A DNA stretch of 64,000 nt from Branchipolynoe longqiensis. Taxonomy: Eukaryota > Annelida > Polychaeta > Phyllodocida > Polynoidae. The notes under the pieces are model-generated. The model was given only the letters and a program-made list of their open reading frames with translations. It made no database searches and was not told the DNA's origin. Where the stretch lies: contig CM059193.1 in NCBI GenBank assembly GCA_030323885.1, forward strand, positions 93,922,852-93,986,851, given 5' to 3'. Position 1 is the first letter of the stretch. The number at the start of each line of letters is the position of its first letter. Below are positions 11,426-22,358 of the stretch, piece after piece. The position numbers and the translations under genes are program-made.

Positions 11426-11950
11426 CTGGGGAGTGGGGGGGGGAGGTCATGGGGCTGAGTGAAGGGCGTGGGGTGTACGGGAGGGGGAGGGGGGAGGTCA
11501 GGGGGCTGAGTGACAGGGTGTCAAGTGTAGGGGGAGGGGAGAGCTCAGGGGCTGGGTGAGGGGGTTGCGGTTGGAGGGGGGGGAGGTTTAGAGGGCTGAG
11601 TGGGGGGTGCGGGTGTAGGGGAGGTGGGGAGGTCCAGGGGTGAGTGTGGGATGCGGATGTAGGGGGAGGGGGAGGAGTGAGGGGGTGTGGGTGTAGGGGG
11701 AGGGGGGAGGTCAGGGGGCTGAGTGAGGGGGTGCGGGTGTAGGGGAGGGGGAGGAGTGAGGGGGTGTGGGTGTAGGGGGAGGGGGAGGTCAGGGGGCTGA
11801 GTGAGGGGGTGCGGGTGTAGGGGGAGGGGGGAGGAGTGAGGGGGGTGGGTGTAGGGGGGAGGTCAGGGGGCTGAGGGGGGGGGTGAAGGGGTGCGGGTGT
11901 AGGGGTATGGGGAGAGGAGTTCAGGTGGAAGGATTGGGGGGGGGGGGGTG
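11426..11950. repeat. G-rich irregular minisatellite
   Basis: Units of roughly 40-70 bp built from GGTCAGGGGGCTGAGTGA and GGGGGTGCGGGTGTAGGGG. The G-runs make it a strong G-quadruplex candidate on the plus strand. Confidence 0.9.
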
Positions 11951-12100
11951 ATATTTACCACATTGTCAACACTGCTATGAGTAATGACAGGATGTCATGA
12001 AAACAATGACCACTTGACCTCATTACTCATGTGCAGAAATCTGAATAAGATCAGCTAGTTTGAAATCATAAAATAGCAATAGTTATGATAATTGGTTCGT

Positions 12101-12227
12101 TGGTTGTTGGAGTTTTACGTCCATTCAACATGACCTGATATCCCACTCACTCACATTATCCTGAGACTGACCTGCCCAAGTATCAATTTTGTAAGTCATT
12201 GGTTTGATTCGACCACCGCGCCCGGTA
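12101..12227 (-). repeat. SINE-A with internal deletions
   Basis: TTGGTTGTTGGAGTTTTACG, then CCCACTCACTCACATTATCC, then AGTCATTGGTTTGATTCGAC and a head remnant CACCGCGCCCGG. The middle is missing. Confidence 0.85.
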
Positions 12228-12379
12228 TAATAATGATTATAATGATGTTGATTAGGCACATTGAGAGAGTGAGAGCGCGATGAGAAAGAAAGGGAGAAAA
12301 AACTGATAAAAAGAACGACATTGATGCAGAGTGTTTGATGGAATTGCGATCTATGTTATGTTGAGGAAAGAAGAATTTC

Positions 12380-12706
12380 CCGCCACAACCGGAATCGGTA
12401 GAGCGCAGGCCTCCCGTGTGGGAGATCGGGAGTTCGATTCCCGGTTGAATTAAAACCAATGGCTTATCAAATTGATACTTGTTGCTTCCTAGCCTGGCAC
12501 TCGGCATTAATAGGATAGGGCAAGGACTGGTTAGCTCAGTGTCAGGATAATGTGACAGTGGGATATCAGGTCATGGTGCTGGTGGCATGATTTCCCAGTG
12601 GGGCAGCACTATGAAGTCGCCATGAGTGCACACTGTCACAGTCGATACCCGTTCTGATATGACCTTAGATGTTGCCAGGATGTAAAACTCAAACAACCAA
12701 CCAACC
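12380..12706 (+). repeat. SINE-A
   Basis: Head CCGGAATCGGTAGAGCGCAG, B box GAGTTCGATTCCCGG. Full body and GTTGCCAGGATGTAAAACTC tail with a CAACCAACC end. Confidence 0.92.
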
Positions 12707-12910
12707 TATCTAAATGTCGTCTGCTCTCAATCAAATGTCGTCTGTGCTCAATCAGATCAACGTAAGGCTAACATTTTTCACCGGAAGTTACTTATTATCC
12801 TTGAACGTGTACTGTGCTGCGACAGTGCGAGTAGACTGCTTTATTTGCTGTCACACCCGGCTATTTGCAGTGTCGGTTTAAAATGTCACCGGTCAGTGAG
12901 TGCTGGTAGT

Positions 12911-13217
12911 GTTCTCTGTGGCAGAGTGGTTAGAGTGTCGGACTTTTTTCTAAGTAGGACTCCTAATCTGAAGGTCGGTGGTTCGATTCCCCATGCCCCC
13001 ACACCTCTGCCAATTTGGATTTCCACCGCTGTGTATAACTTACAGCGACATCAAAGGCCAGTTGCTCTCATAACCATGTCTATGTGGTGTGGGAGGTTAA
13101 AAATCCCTTGGGTCGGTAAAAGTGTAGACTCGGACTTTCTATCGACAAACTGTCTAATGGTGAAAACAAGTCTATTCAGACTTATCCATGATAGGCAGTA
13201 TAACTCTTCAAGAAAAA
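12911..13217 (+). repeat. SINE-E, full length
   Basis: tRNA-like head GTTCTCTGTGGCAGAGTGGT, B box GGTGGTTCGATTCCCCATGC, then CACCGCTGTGTATAACTTAC, GGTGTGGGAGGTTAAAAATC and CTATTCAGACTTATCCATGA. Other copies are at 50086-50405 and 61731-62028. Confidence 0.92.
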
Positions 13218-13396
13218 AAACAATGAGTAGTGTGGTGAACCGGCGGTGGTGGTGCCACTGGAGCAGATGACAATTGCAACAGCGGGAATGAGGGGAAGAA
13301 TCTCATTTGTTATTTATATTTGCATAATATGATATAAATGCCTGCCCTAGTGGGGAGAGCTTGTCACCTGGCCACATGTATAAATAGGCTTTTTTG

Positions 13397-13728
13397 TTTG
13401 TTTGTTTGTTGCGGTTTTCCGTCCTAACAACATCTATGGTCATATCAGGACAAGTATCGACTTGAGACAGTGCACACTCATGGCTACTTTATTGTGTTGC
13501 CCCACTAGGCGATCAGGCTGCCAGCACGATGACCGGATATCCCACACAGTCACATTATCCTGGTATTGAGCTAACCAGTCCTTGGCCTATCCTAATAATG
13601 CCGAGCGCCAGGCTAGGAAGTGATAAGTATCAATTTTGTAAGTCATTGTTTTGACTCGATCAGGGTTCGAATCATACGATCTACCAAAACGGGAGACGGA
13701 CGCTGAACTCATTCGGCCATCCCGTCTG
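13397..13728 (-). repeat. chimeric SINE: B-type head on A-type tail
   Basis: The tail is A-type (GTCCTAACAACATCTATGGT and TGCCCCACTAGGCGATCAGG). The head is B-type (GGGAGACGGACGCTGAACTC followed by ATTCGGCCATCCCGTC, reversed). Shows that A and B share a body and exchange ends. Confidence 0.85.
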
Positions 13729-13876
13729 GTCCAGAGCAGACTGCACAGTGAGCTGCCGTTCAAACCCTAGTTCTTGTGACTGCCGTCAGAGGGCCTCGCA
13801 AGTGATGGTAATTTTAAAATCACATGACAAAGATAGCATTAACTGAGAGCTCCTTGAAGAACTTTGAATGGTTCAA

Positions 13877-14225
13877 TTAAAGCTGCATGTTCCGATGGTT
13901 TAGACTTTCTGCCATGAGATAAATATATTAAATTGAGTGTCGTAACCCACTTTACTTTAGCTTGAAGTAACTTTTATTCTAAATGGCAAACTGTTGAGAT
14001 ATTTGAAGTGCAAACATGTCAAATTAGTTTCTGTAAGCACGCCAAAACTCTGACACCAAAGGCATCTGCAGTAACACGTTCTATTAAACTGCCTCAGCGT
14101 TCCCTTCTATGCAAGAACAAATGTTCAATAAATCCACCACTATCTAAGTTAGATATGGACAATCAAATCTAGATAATTGTTTTGGTTTTGAAAATTTGAT
14201 ACTTCATCAGACTATGCAGCTTTAC
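13877..14225 (+). mobile_element. M1 inverted-repeat element
   Basis: Begins TTAAAGCTGCATGTTCCGAT and ends CATCAGACTATGCAGCTTTA, imperfect inverted termini beginning at TTAA. The interior shares AACTCTGACACCAAAGGC and GTTAGATATGGACAATCAAA with the other M1 copies. No ORF; non-autonomous. TTAA targets are typical of piggyBac-like elements, but no transposase is visible to confirm the superfamily. Confidence 0.85.
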
Positions 14226-14384
14226 ATTCACGTGACAAATATAGCGTCAACTGCACGTTCCTCGAAGAACTTGGAATGTTTCAATTAAACCAGCGCCTGT
14301 TGTCGTGAGAAAGTTGCGTGCTTTACTTGGCGCGTTTGTGTTTGGCTTCCGACTCCAGTGTCGGATTCTAAAAGTGTTTATCCC

Positions 14385-14575
14385 CGCCCCCTCGCCTTCC
14401 CTCCCCTCTTTACTCTCCTCCCTCTCCTTTACTCTCCTCCCTCTCCTTCCTCCCCCCCCCCCCCAATTACCTTTCCTCCTCCTCTAACCCCCCCCCCCCC
14501 ACCCTCATTCCCACTACCCTCTCGCCAATCTCCACCCCCTCGTCTCCCTCCCTCCCCCCTCCCTGTCCCCTCCAA
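14385..14575. repeat. C/T-rich low-complexity block
   Basis: CTCCCCTCTTTACTCTCCTC-like pyrimidine-only sequence on the plus strand. The frames across it are not genes. Confidence 0.9.
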
Positions 14576-14796
14576 CTTCGAACACCCACGAGTTACAACT
14601 TAATTGCAATAATCGTTCGGCGTCGAGGCTGGGAACTGTCGGAAACTTTTTTGCGTTATAAAAATAAGCTGACATGAAGTTGTGGTAGGTTCCGCTAGAT
14701 GGCAGCGCGTTTGCTTTACCTGCGAACTAAATGTTAATATCGTGTACAGTGACTGGGACCACGTTTGTACTAATAATTCACCAATTGATAATAGTT

Positions 14797-15101
14797 GGCT
14801 GGTAGAGTTTTACTTCTTGGCAACATCTAAGGTCATATCAGAACAGTTACCGACTTGTGCGCACTCATGGTGACTTTATAGTGCTGGGAGATCAGCCCAC
14901 CAGCACCATGACCCAATATCCCACTCAGTCACTTTATCCTGACACTGAGCTAACCAGTTCTTGTCCTATCCTATTAATGACGAGCGACAAGCTAGGAAGT
15001 GTCAAATTTATAAGTCATTGGTTTGACTTTACCAGGAACCAAACTCCCTGTCTCCTGCACACGAGGCCCGCGCTCTACCGATTCGGCCACCGCGTCCAGT
15101 T
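14797..15101 (-). repeat. SINE-A
   Basis: Inverted: GGTAGAGTTTTACTTCTTGG at the left, head CTCTACCGATTCGGCCACCG at the right, ending in CGTCCAGTTGG. Confidence 0.9.
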
Positions 15102-15280
15102 GGATTGATAATAGTGACACTTTCCTATGTTTTGGCCGAGTATCCTTCTAACAGTAACACACAAAACACAAACAAAAGTACCCGAAATAAATTAATTAAT
15201 GAAATAAATACAAAATCCTACAAAAACCGGTTAATGATATTTTGATCAGATTAAATAACATTGATAGTTTGATGAAACTT

Positions 15281-15582
15281 GGAGCGGGATGTAGCTCAGG
15301 CGGGAGAATGTCCACCTGTAATGGTGTCGGTCATTCTATCAATCCCATTTGCAGTTTGGGCTATTTTCTGTTCCAACCAGTGGTCCCCAACTGTATGTGC
15401 AGTCCTGTCCCTGGGAAAGTGCATATAAAAGACCCCTTGCTGCTTATCGAAAAAAAGTAGCCTATGTGGCAGCAGCGAGTTTCCTCCAAAGAAATATGTC
15501 AGAATGACCATATGTTTGACGTCCAATAGCCGATGATGTGACAATCAATATGCTCTAGAGGCATCGTTAAATAAAACCAGGT
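15281..15582 (+). repeat. SINE-C
   Basis: Head GAGCGGGATGTAGCTCAGGC. A short internal deletion shortens the GATCATCC region. It ends TCTAGAGGCATCGTTAAATA. Confidence 0.92.
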
Positions 15583-15979
15583 TGTTTTTTTATGAACAGT
15601 GCGTTAGCAATTTGTTTGTGAACCATCCCCACCAGGCACGTGGCTTCTCAAAGTGTTTACTTAAATGTAATGACGTCAGAGGCCGCGCCCGCCCCCTGGT
15701 GAGAACTAACGTAATTGCGAGGTGTTGGATTAGAGGCTGCAAAGTTTGATGTAAATCAATGGCCGTTGGTTTAGTGGTTAAAAGCCTTCCTTCCGAGTAT
15801 ATATCAATATACTTTTGTGGGGTTTTTCTGTGAAGCGAATAGAGATCTAAGGTTATGTTTTAAATGTTCTTCTTGGAGAGAGAGGGAGATAGGGAGAGAG
15901 GGAGACAGAGGGAAACAGAGAGAGGGAGAGATGTGCACATAAAATTGAATTGACACATTTTGGTTTCAGCATTTTGGGT
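15583..15979. promoter_or_regulatory. unique sequence with CRE and CTCF-like motifs
   Basis: A perfect CRE palindrome TGACGTCA lies at 15671-15678, and CACCAGGGGGCGGGC (minus strand, 15687-15702) resembles the CTCF core. 15877-15935 is a GAGAGGGA microsatellite. A single perfect 8-mer is expected about once by chance in this window. Confidence 0.25.
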
Positions 15980-16230
15980 CCTGACCCCACCATCACCCAC
16001 TTCTCACCCCCACCCTCACCCAGCCCTCATCCAGCCCTCACCCAGCCCTCACCCAACCCGCACTCCGCCCTCACCCCGCCCTCACCCCAACCTCACCCCA
16101 ACCTCACTCCGCCGTCACCCCACCTTCCCCCCCACCCTCACCCCACCTTCCGCAGCCCTCACCCAACCAGTACCCCACCCTCACCCCACCCTCACCCTAC
16201 CCTCACCCCGCCCTCACCCCACCCACACCC
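15980..16230. repeat. CCCTCACCC-type C-rich repeat
   Basis: Irregular tandem CAGCCCTCACC / CCACCCTCACC units. Not coding. Confidence 0.92.
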
Positions 16231-16232
16231 AC

Positions 16233-16560
16233 CGGACGCGGTGGCCGAATCGGTAGGGCGCGGGCCTCACGTGTGGGAGATGAGGAGTTCGATTCCCGGT
16301 CAAGTTAAACCCATGACTTATGAATGTTATACTTGTCGCTTCCTTGCCTGGCGCTCCGCATTAATAGGCTAGGGCAAGGACTGGTTGGTTCAGTGTCTGA
16401 ATAATGTGACTGAGTGGGATATTGGGTCATGGTACGGGCAGCCTGATTTCCCAATGGGGCAGCACTATAAAGTCGCCATGAGTGCGCACAAGTCGGTACT
16501 CGTGGTATCACCTTAGATGTTGCCAGGACATAACACACTCCAACAACCAATCAACCAACC
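16233..16560 (+). repeat. SINE-A, full length
   Basis: Head CCGGACGCGGTGGCCGAATC, B box GAGTTCGATTCCCGG. Tail GTTGCCAGGACATAACACAC and a CAACCAATCAACC end. It sits inside C-rich simple sequence. Confidence 0.93.
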
Positions 16561-16571
16561 AACCAATCCTC

Positions 16572-16680
16572 CGCCCCCAACCGCCCCGCCCCGCCCCGCC
16601 CCGCCCCGCCCACTCGCCCCGCCCCGCCCCGCCCCGCCCCGCCCCGCCCCGCCCACTCACCCCCAGCCCCGTTCCTCACC
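16572..16680. repeat. CCCCG pentanucleotide repeat
   Basis: About 18 CCCCG units interrupted by CCCACTCG. CpG-dense simple repeat. Confidence 0.95.
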
Positions 16681-16849
16681 GCCTGTAGGCCGCGTTCCGC
16701 TAACGACGTGCTTCTGTTAATGTCACGCTCTGCTTAATGTAGTGACGTCACTAGTCAGCAATGCACCGGGTAATCACGGGGTGAGCCTTTAACACCACCG
16801 CACCTCCCCTCACCATCCTCACCACCCTCACCCCGTCACCCCTCACCAC

Positions 16850-17245
16850 AACCACTTCACCCTCACCCTCACCCTCAACATCACCCTCAACATCACCCTC
16901 AACATCACCTTCAACATCACCCTCAACATCATCCTCAACATCACCCTCACCCTCAACATCACCCTCACCCTCAACATCACCCTCAACATCACCTTCAACA
17001 TCACCCTCAACATCACCCTCACCCTCAACATCACCCTCAACATCACCTTCAACATCACCCTCACCCTCAACATCACCCTCACCCTCAACATCACCCTCAA
17101 CATCACCCTCAACATCACCCTCACCCTCACCCTCAACATCACCCTCAACATCACCCTCACCCTCAACATCACCCTCACCCTCAACATCACCCTCACCCTC
17201 AACATAACCCTCACCCTCAACATCACCCTCATCCCCATCCTCAAT
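16850..17245. repeat. CATCACCCTCAA 12-bp / CACCCT 6-bp minisatellite
   Basis: About 30 units of CCCTCAACATCA with CCCTCA hexamer insertions. Periodic Glu/Val/Gly/Asp frames on the minus strand are artefacts of the 6-bp period. Confidence 0.96.
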
Positions 17246-17343
17246 ATCACAATACTCCACCCACACCCTAATCCACACACACTACACATGAATAAATAAA
17301 TAAATAAATACATTTTATTTGTGTCGTCTCTAGGGCAATACCC

Positions 17344-18250
17344 TTAAAGTTGCACAGTCGGTTGATTTGAGTTTCTGTAATTTTCTGAGATAAATATATT
17401 GTGTTGATCGTTATAATCTACTTTACTTTTAAGGTTTTTTTAAATTATAGATATTTGATGTGCAAGCATTCAAAATTAAATTTGGCAAGATTGCCAAAAC
17501 TCTGACATGATTAGCAGGTTCTATTCCCTTATATGGGGTGACAAGTGCTTAATAAGTGCATCAGCACCTAAGTTAGATTATAAATGTAAAATCGAATCTA
17601 GGTAATAGACTACATCACGGTTCCGACTGCGCATGCGCCGAAAACGGCCTTGGGAGCAAAGCAAAGGCGTACGGCCATTGAGTTTGCCTATACGCGCAGT
17701 GAAAAACGTTGGTTTTATTCAAAATTAATAGAAATCCCATACCCTAACCTTATCAATTTAATATAATCTTTTTGTTAAACCTGTTTTCTGTATGTGTTCC
17801 AAGCGGTTTGTCTCTAGGTGGTGTGGTTTTAGCAATATTTTACTTTTCCTGCATGGAGATTACTCACTGCCATTGACAATGCATTGAGTACTCTGGCTGT
17901 GCCTCTAACACTAGTCTGAGTGCCTAGATCTTTCTAAATCTAAATGCACATGGCATAAGATGTGCTGATTATATTGATGTAAATGTAATGCTGGATAAAA
18001 GATTAATATCTTAATTTATTATATATATTTTTTTAGTTGGTATTCTATGTTTCAAACAAGAGCTGAGATGAGCTGAAACTAGCACATTTCATAGCTGCAC
18101 CCAGTGTATTAATTAGCATGTGCCATGTGCTTTTGGGGGGGTTGTTTTGCTCTGACCCATCCCACAATGCACCGCGCCGCTGGAACCGTGATGTAGTCTA
18201 TTGTTTTGGTTTTGAAAATTATATGTTTTAATCGGACTATGCCGCTTTAA
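17344..18250 (+). mobile_element. M1 element split by nested M2
   Basis: Left half starts TTAAAGTTGCACAGTCGGTT. The right half (from 18200) reads ATTGTTTTGGTTTTGAAAAT and ends CGGACTATGCCGCTTTAA. The two halves join perfectly at the M1 phrase GGTAATTGTTTTGG once the M2 insert and one AT duplicate are removed. Confidence 0.88.
17607..18199 (-). mobile_element. M2 inverted-repeat element nested in M1
   Basis: 593 bp with termini AGACTACATCACGGTTCC and the exact reverse complement. Flanked by a 2-bp AT, consistent with a duplicated target. The interior has no ORF. Nearly the same sequence starts at 63556 in the opposite orientation, so the family has more than one copy and was recently active. 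Orientation here is defined relative to the 63556 copy. Confidence 0.88.
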
Positions 18251-18412
18251 AGGAGCACTAACATGATCAGCAGCACTTTACTTATTCACAATTAACAGGA
18301 CCGAATATAACTTCATTGGTGGTACATTTTGAACAAATTAATTCAAAGGAGTTATTTGAATTGTAAACAAGACCCGGTGTCTTGCACGTATTGGGGACTG
18401 ACTGTATAACAA

Positions 18413-18740
18413 AGCGGGACGTAGCTCAGGCGGTAGAGTGTCCACCTGTGAAGGTATGGATCATCCGATCGATCCTGCTCAGTGGATGCATTTGCAGTTT
18501 GGGCTATTTTCCGTTTAAACCAGTGATCCATAACTGGTTCATCAAAGGATATGGTATGTGCTGTCCTATCTGTGGGAAAGTGCATATAAAAGACCCCTTG
18601 CTGCTTATCAAAAGGAGTAGCCTATGTGGCGGCAGCGGGTTTCCTCCAAAGAAATATGTCAGAATAACCATGTGATTGACATTCAATAGCTGATGATACA
18701 AAAATCAATGTGCTCTAGAGGCGTCGTTAAATAAAACACA
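18413..18740 (+). repeat. SINE-C, full length
   Basis: GCGGGACGTAGCTCAGGCGG head to TAGAGGCGTCGTTAAATAAA end. A clean copy. Confidence 0.94.
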
Positions 18741-19839
18741 TTGTTTTGTTTGTTTACTGTACATAAGCCACACGTTAGTCTCTTCACTTTGTAATTATTA
18801 ACAATGCCTTCCTTGTATCGTTTCAGGTGAGTCACATCCCTCTCTGTCCTTTAGCGGTTACGGTAAGGTCAAAGGTCAAATATCCAAAGTCAATTACATA
18901 GTTAAATTTGTAAACGGCAAATGTCGGGTAGGGAATGGGCCGAGTGTGGAGCGAGCAGGGTGGCCACTGGGGGAAGGAAGCGTTTGATTATTCAGGGCAG
19001 ACCTACCGTCATCCAGGCAGCTCTACCAGCACTGCCTCTGGCCCAGACCATACAGTAGGTTGCATCGGGGGATATATATGTGGGGTATAAATGATATGTA
19101 TACGAGTATTATTAAGAATGTTTGTTAATCGGTTAAAGTTGGTTTGATTTATTCTATGGTTTAAAGGATCGGTGGAACACCCTGGTCAGCCGGTTTCTAC
19201 CGGGCAAGTAGGGCTAGTTGCTTTTGACTGCGGGCAACTAGCAAAGATTGTGTGGGGCTGTAGGGGTCAGTTGGCCTTTAGAATTGTAACTTGAATTAAT
19301 AATATATATATATTTATCATCTGATTTCATTCACAATGCTATCTGCATAACTTCTTATACAACACATAAAAATAATGTCGTAGTCCATCTTGAGTCACAC
19401 TACCACAGGGTGGCGCTCTCGACTCCGTTGACCCCTGTTGACAAAAAATATCAACAGGTGGCAGCATGCTAGTATGAACAGTCCCGATGGTGGACTGTTC
19501 CACCCATGGCTAGCGGCCAACCCCCATGAGAGGTTATCTGCGACACATCTGGGCAGTGACAGCTACAAGCTGGTGTTGTCTCTTTTTGACTGTACCTCAG
19601 TGATAGGACACCGCTATGTCAGAACAACATGTGTGTTGATGGAGAGTTGTCGGTTAAAGACGTGCACTGCTGTCATACCTATAATAGGACACCTGCTATG
19701 TCAGGACAATAGTGGTCTGGATTGAGAGGTGTCCTCTGAAGGGACATCAAAGTACTCTTGAGGAGACATTTGGGCTTGTTTTGTGCAATCCTTACTTAAT
19801 GCTCAAACACAGTAGGCTTTGTATGGAACCGTCAACACC
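18741..19839. other. unassigned, mostly unique sequence
   Basis: Contains a perfect DR1 (AGGTCA at 18866-18871 and 18873-18878). 19590-19760 repeats an AGGACACC/GCTATGTCAGGACA word (TAGGACACCGCTATGTCAGA; TAGGACACCTGCTATGTCAG), reminiscent of a small inverted-repeat element, but its ends are not clear. No gene recognised. Confidence 0.4.
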
Positions 19840-20350
19840 ATCACCCCCCACAACACCATCAACACCATCAACACCATCACCCCCACACCACCATCAACAC
19901 CATCAACATCATCACCACCATCAACACCATCAACACCATCACCACCATCAACACCATCACCCCCCACACCACCATCAACACCATCACCCCCACACCACCA
20001 TCACCCCCCCTACACCACCATCAACGCCATCACCCCCACACCACCATCAACACCATCACCCCCCACACCAACATCAACACCATCCACCCCCCACACCACA
20101 TCACCCCACACCACCATAACACCATCACCCCCACACACCATCAAACACATCAACACCATCAACACCATCACCCCCATCACCATTACAACCACTCATCACC
20201 ATCACCATCCACCTTTACCATTACAACCAGTCATCACCACCATCACCCATATCACCATCATCATCATTACCACCATCACCACCACCACACACTACCACCA
20301 CACCCACACCACCACCACCAATAACACCACCACCACCACCATCACCACCA
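19840..20350. repeat. CACCATCAA-type repeat
   Basis: Tandem CACCATCAACACCATCACC units grading into CACCAC trinucleotides. Thr/Pro/His-rich frames here are artefacts. Confidence 0.95.
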
Positions 20351-20680
20351 TCTCTCATCACTGCCCCTATCACCCCACCATCACCAACACCCCACCCTCC
20401 TCCCACCCCACTCCCACCCCACCTCACTTCATCCACACCACACGCCACGCCCCACGCCCCCCCCCACCGCACACCTCACACCCCACCTCCAAACCGCACA
20501 TCGCACACCTCCACACCCCTCGCCCAACACCACACCCCACACCCTCCACAGGCCCCATACCTCCACACCCCTCGCCCCACACCCCACACCACACTCCACA
20601 CCACACACCCACACCCACCACCAATACGCCCCACACACCCCACCCCGCCCCCTCCACACACCCCACACCTTCGCTGCGCC
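20351..20680. repeat. CCACACCCCA-type C-rich repeat
   Basis: Irregular CACACCCCAC units, continuous with the previous block. Strong C/G strand asymmetry. Confidence 0.9.
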
Positions 20681-20689
20681 TCTGTGCAG

Positions 20690-20835
20690 TGATCAGGCCT
20701 CCGATATGCAAATGAGGGATACTGGCGGTTGGACTTGATTACGTGATTAGCCGTGATCACGTGTTCCGCCCGTGTCACGTGACCCGTACCGGCCGCCATC
20801 TTAGTCGTCGACATGAAACGCTGTTTGATGTTTGC
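20690..20835. promoter_or_regulatory. promoter-like motif island between simple repeats
   Basis: Within 100 bp: octamer ATGCAAAT (20706-20713), E-box CACGTG (20758-20763), second E-box in TCACGTGA (20775-20782), and YY1-like GCCGCCATCTT (20792-20802). The island is flanked on both sides by long simple repeats of opposite composition. The motifs are visible; promoter activity is inference. Confidence 0.35.
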
Positions 20836-20869
20836 CGATTAAACCTGTCGGGGTCCGCTGATACCCCAC

Positions 20870-21425
20870 TATGTGTGTGTGTGTGTGGATATGTGTGTGG
20901 GACGTGTGTGTGGGTAGGGCGTGTGTGGGTGTGGGTGTTGTGGGGGGCATGTGTGGGGGGATGTTGTGTGGGGTGTGAGTGATGTGGGTGTCGGGGGTTG
21001 AGGGGTATTTGTGTGGGTGGGAGTGAGGGTGTATGTGGGGAGGTGTTTGTGTGGGTGGATGTGGGGGTGTCGGTGTGGGGGGGGATGTGTGGGTGTCGGT
21101 GTGTGGGTGGATGGGTGGGTATGGATATGTGGGGGTGGGGTGTGTGTGATGTGGGGGTGGGGGGTTGAGGGGTATCTGTGTGGTGGGGTGGGGGTGTATG
21201 TGGGGTGGGGGTGTGTGTGGGGAGGTGTATGTGTGGGTGGATGTGGGGGTGTCGGTGTGGGGGAGTGCGTGCATGTGTGGGTGTCGGTGTGTGTTTGGGT
21301 GGGTATGGATGTGTGGGGGTGGGGGAGGGGGTGGGGTGTGGGGGGTTTCGCGTGGGTATGGATGTGTGGGGGTGGGAGAGGGAGTGGGCAGATGTGGGGA
21401 GGGGGGTGCATGTGTGTGTGAGTGT
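20870..21425. repeat. GT/G-rich repeat (GTGTGGGTGTCGG)
   Basis: GTGTGTGTGG opening, then irregular GGTGTCGGTGTGTGGGTGGA units. Long frames on both strands are artefacts. Confidence 0.95.
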
Positions 21426-21813
21426 TGATGGGACCTGTCTTCTGGTTATCTTGCGGTGGGTGTGGAAGGGCGGGGAAGAGCATGTTGTCATGGTAACAGG
21501 GATGGATTAACCCGACTAAACGCTGTCCGCCTCCTGGTGGGGTATTTACATAGAGATTAACATCACTGCAATAAGCCCACAGATGAGTAGTTCGAGGACT
21601 AAGCACATAACTACCCGATTACTATGGCGACGGCAACTCCCATCTTTCCCCCTGGCGGGATGCGGGTGAACTGATCGTGCACCCGCTCTCTTGTCGTGGA
21701 GGCGGGACTGTTCTGTCATGGACCGGAAGTGGACTTAATTAATAACGGGTCGTGTGCATTTCTGATGTGTGAATCAGAAAATTGTGGGCAAAGTAGGATT
21801 GTGATCAATCAAG
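21426..21813. other. unique sequence with ETS and homeodomain-like motifs
   Basis: GACCGGAAGTGGACTTAATT and the following AATAACGGG (about 21720-21748) echo the ETS plus TTAATTAA combination seen at 3.78-3.88 kb. No coding signal. Confidence 0.3.
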
Positions 21814-22128
21814 GGTGAGTGGGTGGCCTAGTCGGTACAGCGCGGGCCGAGCGTATGGAAGGTCGGGAGTTCGGTTCCCGGTCGAGTCAAACCAATGACT
21901 TATCAAATTGATACTTGTCACTTCCTAGCCTGGCGCTCGGCATTAATAGGATAGGGCAAGGACTGGTTAGGTCAGTGTCAGCATAATGTCATGGTGCTGG
22001 CGGCCTGATTTTGCACTGGGTCAGCACTATAAAGTTGCTGCGAGTGTGCACTGTCACAAGTCAGTACCCATCTTGATATGACGTTACATGTTGCCAGGAC
22101 GTAAAACTCCAACAACCAACCAACCAAT
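21814..22128 (+). repeat. SINE-A
   Basis: Head GGGTGGCCTAGTCGGTACAG, B box GAGTTCGGTTCCCGG. Internal deletion of the CTGAGTGGGATATC segment; tail complete. Confidence 0.92.
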
Positions 22129-22237
22129 CGGAGGCGGGTGGGTTGGGGGTGATTTGCAGGTTTTTAGGTGCAGGCATGCGGGTTGGGAACCCTTGTGTGA
22201 GTAACTCAGGAAGGGTTGCGGGTGGCACAAGAGGCCT

Positions 22238-22291
22238 GCTTGGTTGTTGGAGTTTTACGTCCTTGCAACATCTAAGGTTATATCAGGACGG
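22238..22291 (-). repeat. SINE-A tail fragment
   Basis: Only TTGGTTGTTGGAGTTTTACG to ATATCAGGACGGGT is present. Confidence 0.85.
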
Positions 22292-22358
22292 GTGAGATTA
22301 AGTCTCACCTATTAGATGGATGCACTTGGTTGTTTGTTTGTTGTACCGACTTTTAACA

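Noticed and set aside
15671..16750. two perfect TGACGTCA sites as a CREB-regulated unit
   Set aside because: One perfect 8-mer palindrome is expected by chance in 64 kb; two, 1.1 kb apart with a SINE and simple repeats between, is not evidence.
16751..17313. 175- and 156-codon minus-strand Glu/Val/Gly and Met/Leu/Arg/Val frames
   Set aside because: Both follow from the 6- and 12-bp CCCTCA/CATCACCCTCAA repeat; different frames of the same array.
19712..20715. 298-codon Thr/Pro/His-rich frame
   Set aside because: CACCAT repeat translation with shadow frames on the opposite strand; no unique coding segment.
20775..21606. 245-codon minus-strand His/Thr/Pro frame
   Set aside because: Antisense of the GT-rich repeat.
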